From Streptomyces adelaidensis (GTDB taxonomy: Bacteria > Actinomycetota > Actinomycetes > Streptomycetales > Streptomycetaceae), in the NCBI RefSeq assembly GCF_016598475.1, contig NZ_JAEMUX010000012.1:62001-126000 (forward strand): a stretch of DNA of 64,000 nt, read 5' to 3'. The notes beneath the pieces are model-generated. The model did not search any database. It saw only the letters and a program-made list of their open reading frames with translations, and had not been told where the DNA came from. Within the stretch, counting starts at the first letter, position 1; the number at the start of each line of letters is the position of its first letter. The position numbers were made by a program, and so were the translations under genes. Below, one piece after another: positions 9,822 through 21,846 of the stretch.

Positions 9822-9842
9822 CTAGTTAGCTGACCTAACTAG
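9822..9842. promoter_or_regulatory. Perfect palindromic operator upstream of O-methyltransferase
   Basis: CTAGTTAG (9822-9829) and CTAACTAG (9835-9842) flank a 5-bp spacer, and the gene starts 31 bp later. The AT-rich 8-bp arms in very GC-rich DNA, and the position between a likely promoter (TATATTCGTTAGG just upstream) and the RBS, are typical of a MarR- or TetR-type repressor site. The regulator is not adjacent. Confidence 0.6.
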
Positions 9843-9872
9843 ACATTTGAAGGGCACAGGAGGCAGAGCTTC

Positions 9873-10544
9873 ATGAGCGAGTCGCAGGCCTGGGACGACG
9901 TCGACGACTACTTCAGCACCCACCTCTCCCCCGACGACGAGCCCCTGGCGGCCGCGCTGCGCGACAGCGTGGCCGCCGGGCTCCCGCAGGTCAACGTCAC
10001 GGCCGGCCAGGGCAAGTTCCTCCAGCTGCTGGCCCAGATCCAGGGGGCCCGCCGCATCCTGGAGATCGGCACCCTCGGCGGCTACAGCACCATCTGGCTG
10101 GCGCGGGCGCTGCCCGCCGACGGCCGGCTGATCTCGCTGGAGTACAGCGCCCGGCACGCCGAGGTCGCCTGCCGCAACATCGCGCGGGCCGGCCTGGACG
10201 CGCTCGTCGAGGTGCGGGTGGGCCCGGCCCTGGAGTCGCTGCCCAAGCTGGCCGACGAGAACCCCGGCCCGTTCGACCTGGTCTTCATCGACGCGGACAA
10301 GGCCAACAACCCGCACTACGTGGAGTGGGCCCTCAAACTCACCCGCGCCGGCAGCGTCATCGTCGTCGACAACGTCGTACGCGGCGGCCGCGTCGCCGAC
10401 GCGCACAGCACCGAGCCGGACATCCGCGGCACCCGCGCCGCCATCGAACTCATCGCCACGCACCCGAAGTTGACCGGCACGGCGATCCAGACGGTCGGCG
10501 GCAAGGGGTACGACGGGTTCGCGCTGGCCCGGGTGCTGGACTGA
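9873..10544 (+). CDS. Class I SAM-dependent O-methyltransferase (caffeoyl-CoA OMT-like)
   Basis: A 223-residue protein of the Methyltransf_3 family. ILEIGTLGGYSTIWLA (about 66-81) is the SAM-binding loop; the second acidic residue is in ISLEYSARHAEVA. VFIDADKANNPHY supplies the metal-binding Asp, and VVDNVVRGGRV the second metal ligand pair. Such enzymes methylate catechol-type hydroxyls with a divalent cation. A perfect AGGAGG (9858-9863) lies 9 bases before the ATG, and a palindromic operator lies upstream, suggesting inducible expression. The substrate is unknown. Confidence 0.88.
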   Translation: MSESQAWDDVDDYFSTHLSPDDEPLAAALRDSVAAGLPQVNVTAGQGKFLQLLAQIQGARRILEIGTLGGYSTIWLARALPADGRLISLEYSARHAEVACRNIARAGLDALVEVRVGPALESLPKLADENPGPFDLVFIDADKANNPHYVEWALKLTRAGSVIVVDNVVRGGRVADAHSTEPDIRGTRAAIELIATHPKLTGTAIQTVGGKGYDGFALARVLD

Positions 10545-10566
10545 ACCCGTCGCCGCCGAGGCCCCG

Positions 10567-10962
10567 TCAGGGCTCGTGGTAGAAGCCGACGTTGACGCTG
10601 CGCGGACCCGTACGGTCGTATATGACGAGTTCGCCGGAGCCGTTCGGCGGAAGCTTCGCGGTGCCGCCGTACGGCAGCGGCTGGGGCTGGTGGCCGAGCA
10701 GGGTCAGCCGCACCTCGGAGGAGGGGTCGGCGTGCGAGCCACGCAGCCAGGTGACCTGCCAGTTGCCGTCGGGGCCGCACAGGAATTCCAGGTGCACCCG
10801 GGAGACGAAGAGCCAGTCGTCAGGTGTCGCGAGACGGCACACCACCCGATCGCGGCCCACCCGGAGCACGGCGCCCGGCTCGCTGGGCGCGTCGGCCATC
10901 TGCATGCCGGCCGTCGCCCCGGCGTCCGCCTCGGAGACCGAGGCCATGGTGAGTTCGAGCAC
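10567..10962 (-). CDS. FHA-like domain protein
   Basis: The GTG start at 10960-10962 has AGGAG 6 bases upstream, giving 131 residues. The core (about 32-100) has VGRDRVVCRLATPDD, then WLFVSRVHLEF, matching the FHA pattern of a GR strand and an SR-x-H phosphothreonine-binding loop. The remainder is beta-rich with no second domain. FHA domains bind phosphothreonine peptides, often in Ser/Thr kinase signalling. It is convergent with the O-methyltransferase and divergent from the DUF1992 gene. Its partner kinase is not in the window. Confidence 0.7.
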   Translation of the reverse strand: MLELTMASVSEADAGATAGMQMADAPSEPGAVLRVGRDRVVCRLATPDDWLFVSRVHLEFLCGPDGNWQVTWLRGSHADPSSEVRLTLLGHQPQPLPYGGTAKLPPNGSGELVIYDRTGPRSVNVGFYHEP

Positions 10963-11081
10963 GTACCGCTCCTAACGGGTCAACACTCCAGTTGTCGCTG
11001 CGCACGGCACGCTTGGCGCACCGCCGCCGCATGATAATTCCCCAGATCGTCCGGTTGTGCGGGCTCCGGCACAATGGACGC

Positions 11082-11483
11082 ATGACCGAGCGAAAGCCAC
11101 CCGGTGTCAGCTTCGAGTCCTTCGTCGACAAACAGATCCGCGACGCGGAGGCGCGCGGCGACTTCAAGGCCCTCCCCGGAGTGGGCCGGCCGCTCCCCGG
11201 CGACGACACGACCTACGACGAACTCTGGTGGATCAAACAGAAGACGGCCCGCGAGGGCCTCTCCGTCCTGCCGCCGACGCTGGCACTGCGGAAGGAGGCC
11301 GAGGACGCCTTGGCCGCCGCCACCGAGGCACCTTCCGAACGCATTGTCCGCAAGATCATCTCCGAGATCAACGTCAAGATCCGCGACATGATGTTCAAGC
11401 CACCGCCGGGACCGCCGCTGGGCCTGAAGCCGTACGACGTGGAAGCCGTCGTACAGGAGTGGCGCGAGCGCCGGGAGGGGTGA
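11082..11483 (+). CDS. DUF1992 (DnaJ-homologue subfamily C member 28-like) protein
   Basis: The start at 11082 (MTERKPPGVSFESFVDKQI) is preferred because the family begins here; upstream in-frame codons are basic and unlike the family. The 133-residue protein carries the DUF1992 core: IRDAEARGDFKALPGVGRPL and then DDTTYDELWWIKQKTAREG. Its length is typical of the standalone bacterial form, which lacks the J-domain. Function is unknown. It is followed after 97 bp by the NACHT gene on the same strand. Confidence 0.85.
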   Translation: MTERKPPGVSFESFVDKQIRDAEARGDFKALPGVGRPLPGDDTTYDELWWIKQKTAREGLSVLPPTLALRKEAEDALAAATEAPSERIVRKIISEINVKIRDMMFKPPPGPPLGLKPYDVEAVVQEWRERREG

Positions 11484-11580
11484 GCCGGACACCTCTGCCG
11501 CACAACCCCGGGTGCGGCCGACCCGGTCCCCCGCTGGTTGCCGCGTCCTATGCTGTGAGGTATCGGGGGAAGGGGAACGC

Positions 11581-14244
11581 GTGGACGCTGCTGCCATCGG
11601 TGCTCGTCTGGCGTCGAGCGTGGTCGCGCCCCTGGTCAGAAAACTCTTCGTGCAGCAGGGGGCCGGCGCCGGTCTCGTCCCCCAACCGGTGAAGGTCTCG
11701 GGTCTGGTGTCGTTCCGGGGCGAGAAGCGCGTCCTGGGTGAGAAGGAACTGCGGAAGGTCGCCGCGGAGCTGGTCGCGCGTGCCGTCGGGTCCACCGGTC
11801 CTGTCGAGCGGCCGGTCGCGTTCGACGAGGAGGACGCCGTCGCCACGGCGTTGGCCCATACGCTGCGGGCGCTGGGCGACCTGGACATGGACGACGTCCA
11901 GGCGGTGCAGCTCGGTCACCGGGCATTGGCCAGACGGCTGCGTGACGCTGACCCCCGGGTGACCTTCGACCTGTCCGACGACGCGGCGAGGCTGCACGAC
12001 ACTCTGGTGGACGTCGCCTGCCTGCACATCCTGCACTTCTTCACCCAGCGCTCGACCTTCGTCGCCCGCACCCTGGTGAGCCAGAGCACCCAGCTCGCCG
12101 AAGCCGTCACCCGGATCGACCTGCTCCTCGAACGAACCCCCTCACGGATCGGCGAGGACGCCGCCTTCGAAGCGCGCTACGCCGCGTACGTCACCGAGAA
12201 GTACGGCACGCTCACGATCTACGGCATCGATTTCACCAACTCCCCCGCCCAGTGGCCGTTGGACACGGCCTACCTCAGCCTGGAGCTGGGAGTCGGTGAA
12301 GGCACCCGCCGGCTGCCGATCCGCGCCGATCACGTGCTGGCGGACGGACGGGACCGCGTGCTGCTGCGCGGAGTCGCGGGATCCGGGAAGACCACGCTCG
12401 TGCAGTGGCTGGCGGTGACCGCAGCCCGGGGAGCGACGCCGGACGGACATCTGGCCTCCTTGACCGGCCGGGTCCCGTTCGTGCTCGCGCTGCGGACCCT
12501 GACGCACTCCTGGCACGACCTGCCCACGCCCGGACGTTTCCTGACAGCCGCTCGGAACCCGCTCGCCGACGCGCAGCCGCACGGCTGGGCCGACCGCGTC
12601 CTGCGGGCCGGGCGAGGCCTGCTCCTGGTCGACGGCATGGACGAAGTGCCGTCCGCCGTCCGGGAGAAGGCCAAGGAATGGCTGCGTGATCTCATCGCCG
12701 CCTACCCGGGAAACCTGTGGCTGATCACCTCCCGCCCCTCCGCGGTACGTGAGCGCTGGCTGGACGGCCAGGGATTCACCGAAGGGTCCCTGGCCCCCAT
12801 GAGTACGGCCGATGTCAACCACTTCATCCGGCGCTGGCACTCGGCGGCCCGCGCCAGCGACACCTCCGACTGGGAACTGCTGGACAGCTACGAACAGTCG
12901 CTGACGGCGGCGGTGCGCACCAAGGGCGATCTCTCCCGCCTGGCCACCAACCCCTTGATGTGCGGCCTGATCTGCGCCCTGCATCGAGACCGCCGGGGTT
13001 TCCTGCCCCGTGCCCGCAAGGACCTGTACGACGCCGCGCTGTCGATGCTGCTCTCCCGCCGTGACATCGAGCGGAACATGGCGCTCACCGACAGCATCGA
13101 CCTCACCGAGGAGCCCAAGACACAGCTTCTGCAGAAGCTCGCCTACAAGTTCCTGCTGAACGGCAAATCGGAGATCGACAGCGACCAGGCGGAAAGGATC
13201 ATCGCCCATACGCTGCCGTCGGTGTCCGCTGCCGCGAGCCAGGGGACGGCGCGGCAGGTCTTCCGGCATCTGCTGCTCCGCAGCGGCGTGTTGCGCGAGC
13301 CCGTGCCCGGCACGATCGACTTCGTCCACCGCACGTTCCAGGACTATCTGGGAGCCAAGGCCGCCGTGGAAGAAGGAGATCTGTCCCTTCTGGTACTGCG
13401 CGCCGCGGACAGCCAGTGGGAGGACGTCATCCGCATGGCCATCGCCCACGCGCGCCCCAAGGAACGTGCGGTCCTCCTGAGCGAGCTCATCTCGCGCGGC
13501 GACGTCGCCGTACCCCGCCGGCGCACTCTGCTGCACCTTCTGGCCATGGCGTCGCTGGAGCACGCGACCGAGCTCGAACCGTCGATCCGCGCCCGGGTGG
13601 AGGAGCGCGCCGCCCGCCTGATCCCGCCCAGGAGCGACACCGAGGCCCAGGACCTGGCCCAGGTGGGCCCCGTGGTCCTCGAACTGCTCCCCGGACCGGA
13701 GAACCAGGAGCCCGACACCGCTGCCCTCACCGTACGGACGGCGACGCTGATCGGCGGCGACGCGGCGATCCCCGTCCTCGCCCGGTACACGGGCCACCCG
13801 GATCCCGCCGTACGCGGCCACATCGCCCAGGCCTGGCATCGCTTCGACACCGACCAGTACGCCACCGAGGTCATCGCCCGCCTCCCCGACGACGACATCT
13901 ACTTCGAGATCGTGACGCGGGCCGAACTCGCCGCGCTCGGACGCCTGGGCGGCCGCGCCCAGCTGCGGATCGGCGCTGAACTCACCCCCGAGGACCTGGT
14001 GAACGGCCTCGTCGCCGAACGCCTGACCTGCCTGTGGCTGCACGCCGACCAGGCCCCCACATGGGAGTGGCTCGCCGCCTTCCCCCATCTGCACACCCTG
14101 CTGCTCGACCGCAGCTTCAGCGCCGTGGACCTGTCCGCGCTGGCCGCGCATCCGAGCCTTCGGACCGTGGGCATGGACCCGAGACAGAGAACGACCGAAG
14201 GGGGACAGCCCGACCCCCGCTTCCGGATCACGACCAACGTCTGA
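11581..14244 (+). CDS. NACHT-domain STAND NTPase
   Basis: The GTG at 11581 follows GGGGAAGGGG, giving 887 residues. Residues 1-250 are an alpha-helical N-terminal domain. The NTPase has Walker A GVAGSGKTTL (264-273), Walker B LLLVDGMDE with Asp351, and a sensor-like WLITSRPSAV (about 380), which is the NACHT order. Residues ~640-790 are helical, HEAT-like (HPDPAVRGHIAQAW). The last ~60 residues have leucine-rich periodicity (LHTLLLDRSFSAVDLSALA). Bacterial NACHT proteins act as STAND sensors, and several are antiphage effectors. No separate effector domain or partner gene is evident, so a defence role is only inference. Confidence 0.85.
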   Translation: MDAAAIGARLASSVVAPLVRKLFVQQGAGAGLVPQPVKVSGLVSFRGEKRVLGEKELRKVAAELVARAVGSTGPVERPVAFDEEDAVATALAHTLRALGDLDMDDVQAVQLGHRALARRLRDADPRVTFDLSDDAARLHDTLVDVACLHILHFFTQRSTFVARTLVSQSTQLAEAVTRIDLLLERTPSRIGEDAAFEARYAAYVTEKYGTLTIYGIDFTNSPAQWPLDTAYLSLELGVGEGTRRLPIRADHVLADGRDRVLLRGVAGSGKTTLVQWLAVTAARGATPDGHLASLTGRVPFVLALRTLTHSWHDLPTPGRFLTAARNPLADAQPHGWADRVLRAGRGLLLVDGMDEVPSAVREKAKEWLRDLIAAYPGNLWLITSRPSAVRERWLDGQGFTEGSLAPMSTADVNHFIRRWHSAARASDTSDWELLDSYEQSLTAAVRTKGDLSRLATNPLMCGLICALHRDRRGFLPRARKDLYDAALSMLLSRRDIERNMALTDSIDLTEEPKTQLLQKLAYKFLLNGKSEIDSDQAERIIAHTLPSVSAAASQGTARQVFRHLLLRSGVLREPVPGTIDFVHRTFQDYLGAKAAVEEGDLSLLVLRAADSQWEDVIRMAIAHARPKERAVLLSELISRGDVAVPRRRTLLHLLAMASLEHATELEPSIRARVEERAARLIPPRSDTEAQDLAQVGPVVLELLPGPENQEPDTAALTVRTATLIGGDAAIPVLARYTGHPDPAVRGHIAQAWHRFDTDQYATEVIARLPDDDIYFEIVTRAELAALGRLGGRAQLRIGAELTPEDLVNGLVAERLTCLWLHADQAPTWEWLAAFPHLHTLLLDRSFSAVDLSALAAHPSLRTVGMDPRQRTTEGGQPDPRFRITTNV

Positions 14245-14287
14245 CCGGGGACACGCCACCCGTGACGGCGCCGGCCTCGGCCGGCGG

Positions 14288-14339
14288 ATACGAGGAGGCC
14301 GCGCCCCGGTGCACGACCCGGGGCGCGGCCTCCTCGTAT
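14288..14339. terminator. Bidirectional terminator with a perfect 22-bp stem
   Basis: The sequence at 14288-14309 is exactly complementary to 14318-14339 across an 8-base loop. It lies between the converging NACHT gene and the minus-strand gene at 14367, so it can end both transcripts. Confidence 0.85.
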
Positions 14340-14366
14340 GCCGCTGTCGGCGTCAGATGTCGGACA

Positions 14367-14900
14367 TCAGAGCCGCAGCAGCCGTTCGGTCAGCTCTCGG
14401 TAGTCGCGCAGGGCGAGGCGGAGCTGTTCGGTGTCGGTGGAGGTGGCGCGGTCGTCGGCGGTGGTCTGCCAGGTGGCGCGGAGGGTACGGCGCCGCTGGG
14501 TCACCGCGTCGGTGAAGCGGGCGGCCGCGTCCTCCAGAACGTGATCGGCCTCCTCGACGGCGGTCCGGGGCTCGTCGACGAACCCACCGACCGCGTGCTG
14601 CAACCGCAGCGACAGCTTGTCGCACTCCTCATGGGCCAGCAGCGGGGACCCGGCCCTGGAGCCACCCGTGGTGGGGGCCTCGGTGTGTTCCCTGCGGCCT
14701 TCGCCGAGACCGCCCGGTGTCCCGCCGTCGCCACGGCCCCCGGCGCGGCCGTCCGTACGGTCCGCCGCCGTGTCGTGCCCCGCCACCACGGCCGCGTGGG
14801 TGCCGGTCGCACCCGCGGGGCCGGTGGTGGTGTCCGTCGCCCGGGTGCCGGGGGCGATCCCGCTCCCCTTCGCGCCGTCACGCCTCATGTCGTCCGTCAT
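14367..14900 (-). CDS. Conserved actinobacterial hypothetical with C-terminal helical domain
   Basis: The ATG at 14898-14900 is chosen because GGGGAG lies 9 bases upstream; an in-frame TTG 9 bases earlier has no room for an RBS. The N-terminal ~85 residues are Gly/Ala/Thr-rich and disordered. The C-terminal ~90 residues (ECDKLSLRLQHAVGGFVDEP, then AVEEADHVLEDAAARF) form helices resembling the second half of the next gene (FVDSPRQAVAEADRLLTEVA). Tandem paralogues are therefore likely. Function is unknown. Confidence 0.7.
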   Translation of the reverse strand: MTDDMRRDGAKGSGIAPGTRATDTTTGPAGATGTHAAVVAGHDTAADRTDGRAGGRGDGGTPGGLGEGRREHTEAPTTGGSRAGSPLLAHEECDKLSLRLQHAVGGFVDEPRTAVEEADHVLEDAAARFTDAVTQRRRTLRATWQTTADDRATSTDTEQLRLALRDYRELTERLLRL

Positions 14901-14905
14901 CCCCC

Positions 14906-15666
14906 TCAACTCCCCTTCGCGTGGCGCCTGGTGAGCACCGACGGCAGATGGGCCCGGTGGGACCGGCCGCCGTTGGAGCGGGCGGCGGGTGCGTGGCGGC
15001 GGCCCTCGGTGGCCGTACCGTCACGGTCCGCCCGCGCGTCCCGGCGGTCGGGTGTCACCAGGTCCTCGAACAGGGCGCGGGCCTCGATCATGGCCTCGCG
15101 CAGTTCCTCGGTTCCGGTGGCCGTGCCGGGGGCGGTGCCGGCGCCCGCGCGGCCCTCGGCGGTGGTGCCGGAGGCGTGTGCCGCGCGGTGCACCCGGCGG
15201 TAGCCCTGCACGTGGTGCGCGTGGTGCACGGAGAGCGCCTCCAGCTGGGTCTCGTAGCCGCCGCCGTCCGCGAAGCCGCGCGCGCCGGCCACCTCGGTGA
15301 GCAGCCGGTCCGCCTCGGCGACCGCCTGGCGCGGCGAGTCGACGAAGCGTTCCTGGGCGGCCGCCCAGCGGGACTCGTACCGTTCGCGCTCCGCGCCCGG
15401 CAGCGGCCGCTTCTCCAGCGAGCCGTGCCGTTTCACCCTCCCCCACTGCCTGAAGGGCGTGGGGGGACCCCCACGGCGAGCTCGCGGGCGGCGGCCCGCT
15501 CGTCGCCGTCGTGCCGGGTCACGGTCCGGTCGTACTCGGGTCCGAAACGCCGCTTCAGCGATCCGCCGCCCGCCGCAGCGCCTCGGGCACGCCAGGTCAG
15601 GACGGCCGCCACGACGACCACGACCGCCACGATCACGATCAAAGCGATGATCAAGCCTGTGGACAT
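14906..15666 (-). pseudogene. Membrane-anchored paralogue disrupted by a 37-bp palindromic insert
   Basis: The gene starts at ATG 15664-15666 with an N-terminal transmembrane helix (STGLIIALIVIVAVVVVVAA) and continues to ERAAARELA. It then enters a foreign 37-bp palindrome (15438-15474), goes out of frame and stops. Removing the insert rejoins this frame to KRHGSLEKRPLPGAERERYE and the rest of a helical domain (ERFVDSPRQAVAEADRLL, then SVHHAHHVQGYRRVH) that ends at 14906. That gives a single protein of about 240 residues related to the neighbour at 14367. The fragment lacks its cytoplasmic domain unless ribosomes shift frame. Confidence 0.8.
15438..15474. repeat. Small palindromic repeat inserted in a coding sequence
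   Basis: CTCCCCCACTGCC, a short loop, GGCGTGGGGG and then GACCCCCAC form a GC-rich palindrome of about 37 bp. This type of hairpin is normally found between Streptomyces genes. Its length is 3n+1, which accounts for the frame change in the host gene at exactly this point. Confidence 0.7.
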
Positions 15667-15806
15667 GAATGCCTTCCAGAGTCCTCGGCCCGGGCTTCTC
15701 GCCCCAACGGGCCGCCTGTCGCACGGGTTGCCCGAACACCTCGGTTCAAACGGCAAGCGTCCCGGACCGTAATTCGCTTGCGGGCGACCGGCGTCCACTC
15801 CGGACA

Positions 15807-19818
<4,012 letters not shown>

Positions 19819-19867
19819 CGGGCGAGGCGGCCGGGCGGGGTAGACCCGTGGCAGGCCGCGTGTTCGG

Positions 19868-20248
19868 TCAGCCTGCTGTCGGGGGCTGCGGGGCCCGCTC
19901 TCGCGTGAACCCGCTGCTCCGCTCCACTTTCGCCACACGCAGCGTGTAGCTCTGGTACCACTCGGCTTGCCCGCGCTTCTGCGCCGTGCGGTGCTCGGCG
20001 TTGGTCCGCCACTCCGTGAGGGCGTCGGCGTCGCGGAAGTAGCTGACGGTGATGCCCAGCCCGCCAGGAGTCTGCGCGTGGTCCATTCCCAAGTACCCGG
20101 GGATGTCCTTCACCAGGTCTTCCATGCGTGCGTTGGTCTCGCTGTAGCCGCTTTGGTTCTGGGTTCGCACCGTGGTGAAGACGGCCATGTAGTAGGGGGG
20201 TTCGTAGGCCTCGACGGGCGCGACAGGAGCTTCCGAGTCATTGCTCAT
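19868..20248 (-). CDS. ABM-fold (antibiotic biosynthesis monooxygenase-like) protein
   Basis: A 126-residue protein starting MSNDSEAPVAP. The ferredoxin-like ABM fold is seen in YYMAVFTTVRTQNQSGY, then MEDLVKDIPGYLGMDHAQT and GITVSYFRDADALTEWRTNAEH, the common pattern of strand-helix-strand with an aromatic W-helix. Related proteins are small cofactor-free oxygenases or haem-binding proteins. The upstream frame is open but unlike the family, and the chosen ATG lacks a strong RBS. It is convergent with the PGBD gene and divergent from a second ABM-fold gene. Confidence 0.75.
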   Translation of the reverse strand: MSNDSEAPVAPVEAYEPPYYMAVFTTVRTQNQSGYSETNARMEDLVKDIPGYLGMDHAQTPGGLGITVSYFRDADALTEWRTNAEHRTAQKRGQAEWYQSYTLRVAKVERSSGFTRERAPQPPTAG

Positions 20249-20424
20249 GGCGTCACGGTAAGGCGGGACGCGCCCGATGATCCAGCGTCTTTCCCGAACG
20301 TGCCCAAGCGTGCCCGAGCGGGACACATAGGGGATCGGGCTCCTGACCACCCGCATGTAGGAGACTGCTCCCACGTGGTCAAGGCCAGGTGCAGCGCCCG
20401 GCCTGTGTTCCTGAAAGGTGTCAT

Positions 20425-20748
20425 GTGCCCAGCGTGGTAAAAATCAACGTCCTGACCGTCCCCGCCGAGCAGCGTGAGGTGCTGGAGAAGCGGTTCGCTT
20501 CCCGCGCCGGTGTGGTCGAGAACTCCGACGGCTTCGAGTGGTTCGAGCTCCTGCGTCCCGTCGACGGCACCGACAACTACCTCGTCTACACCCGCTGGCG
20601 CGACGAGGACGCCTTCCAGGCGTGGATGGAGGGCCCCATGAAGCAGGCGCACCAGGGTGGCGGCGAGCGCCCCAAGCCGGCGGCCTCCGGCTCGACCGTC
20701 TGGACCTTCGAGGTCCTCCAGCAGACGGGCCCGAAGTCCGAGGGCTGA
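20425..20748 (+). CDS. ABM-fold protein, MhuD/HmoB-like haem-degrading type
   Basis: The GTG at 20425 (then PSVVKINVLTV) is the family-like start, with AAAGG just upstream; 107 residues. VKINVLTVPAEQREVLEKRF opens the ferredoxin-like fold, and SDGFEWFELLRPVDGTDNYL followed by YTRWRDEDAFQAWME is the signature of the actinobacterial group annotated as haem-degrading or antibiotic-biosynthesis monooxygenase. A family member, MhuD, degrades haem using Asn and His; the His here lies in the AHQGG segment. The role in vivo is inferred. Confidence 0.75.
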   Translation: MPSVVKINVLTVPAEQREVLEKRFASRAGVVENSDGFEWFELLRPVDGTDNYLVYTRWRDEDAFQAWMEGPMKQAHQGGGERPKPAASGSTVWTFEVLQQTGPKSEG

Positions 20749-20773
20749 CGAACACCACCCCTGAGCACAACGC

Positions 20774-20807
20774 CCCGGCCCGGCAGCGAAACCGCTGCCG
20801 GGCCGGG
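20774..20807. terminator. Terminator with a perfect 15-bp stem
   Basis: CCCGGCCCGGCAGCG (20774-20788) pairs exactly with 20793-20807 across a 4-base AAAC loop. It lies 26 bp after the stop of the ABM-fold gene. Confidence 0.85.
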
Positions 20808-20810
20808 AGG

Positions 20811-21038
20811 TTCATCGTCCGGGCGGGGAGGTTCAGCGTCCGGCGCGGGGCGATACGGCGTCCGGCGCGGGGCGATACGGCGTCCGACGCGGAGCGATTC
20901 GACGTCGGGAGCCGGCCGATTCAGTGCCGGCGCGGAGCGATACAGCCTCCGGAGCAAGCCGAAACGACGTCCGACGCGGGCCGATACAGCGACCGGAACA
21001 GGCCGATACGACGTCCAGCGCGGGCCCGAGTTCTCCGC
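20811..21038. repeat. 22-bp degenerate tandem repeat, about ten copies
   Basis: Units of the form CGATACGGCGTCCGGCGCGGGG repeat with 22-bp spacing (one copy is 21 bp). The two first full copies are identical, later copies drift (CGATTC, CGAAAC and CGATAC variants), and the first two are the most diverged (TTCATCGTCC, TTCAGCGTCC). No gene spans them. They fill the gap between the terminator and the 3' end of the HAD fragment. Confidence 0.85.
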
Positions 21039-21043
21039 GCGCC

Positions 21044-21574
21044 CTAACCGACACGCACCCGGATCAGCCCGCCCTCGCCCACCTCGACCCGCACCGCCGT
21101 CAAGTCACGCACCACCACATCCGGCCCATGCGGCCGCGCCCGCTCCCCGATCCCCACCACCCGCATCCCCGCGGCCCGACCGGCCTCGATCCCGGCGCCG
21201 GAGTCCTCGAAGACGACGCATTCCTCGGGCGGGACGCCCAGTTCGGCGGCGCCCTTCAGGAAGCCCTCGGGGTCCGGCTTGCTCGCCCCGACCGACTCGG
21301 CGGTGATGCGTACCTCGGGCAGCGTCAGCCCGGCGGCGGCCATCCGTGCCGTGGACAGCGCGACGTCGGCGGAGGTCACCAGGGCGTGCGGTACGGCGCC
21401 GGTGACGAGGGAGGCGAGGAACTCGGGCGCGCCGGGGATCGGGACGACGCCGTCCACGTCAGCCGTCTCCTCGGCGAGCATCCGCGCGTTGTCCGCGTGG
21501 TTCTGCTCCACGGGCCGGTCCGGCAGCAGGACGGCCAACGTGGCGTACCCCTGGCGGCCGTGCACGACCCTCAT
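21044..21574 (-). pseudogene. HAD-family phosphatase, C-terminal 176 codons (split by insertion)
   Basis: It begins at [19 protein letters not shown] and carries HAD motifs II-IV ([15 protein letters not shown] with the Lys; [19 protein letters not shown]). It lacks motif I with the nucleophilic Asp, which is found 13.1 kb away at 34685-34822. Joining the two at the shared CTCATG/CATGAG gives an uninterrupted 221-residue protein, the normal size for a HAD subfamily IA sugar-phosphatase-like enzyme. The frame reads 13 extra codons into the insertion ([13 protein letters not shown]), so a truncated product could be made but would be inactive. Confidence 0.9.
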
Positions 21575-21738
21575 GGTGGGCGGAGGAGATACGCGTAATA
21601 GCCGCCACTTCATAGCAGAGTGTGATGATCAAATACGGTGAGTGTGTGTACGCTCCGTGATCTGGCCCTGGCACCGCCACCGGGATCGTCGCCGTTTATT
21701 GTGGCCGCTGTCAGTCGGTCGGGCGTGGGGCGGTTGGT

Positions 21739-21846
21739 GTGGCGTCGCTGGAGCGGACGGCGTATCCGAGGTTCAAGAGGCTGATCTCGGAACGGGAGTT
21801 GCGGGAGTTCTTCACGCCGTCGGCGGGAGGTGGCGTGGGCACGTGA
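21739..21846 (+). pseudogene. tnpA: Tn3-family transposase, N-terminal fragment before a frameshift
   Basis: GTG at 21739 starts a frame reading ASLERTAYPRFKRLISEREL and REFFTPSA, the usual N-terminus of Tn3-family transposases. It then runs into TGA at 21844. One surplus G in the GCGGGAGG at 21823-21830 explains this: dropping it continues the frame as AEVAWARERTHDRPG, joining the long frame below. Confidence 0.8.

Noticed and set aside
20811..21038. CRISPR array
   Set aside because: Contiguous 22-bp degenerate units without spacers.
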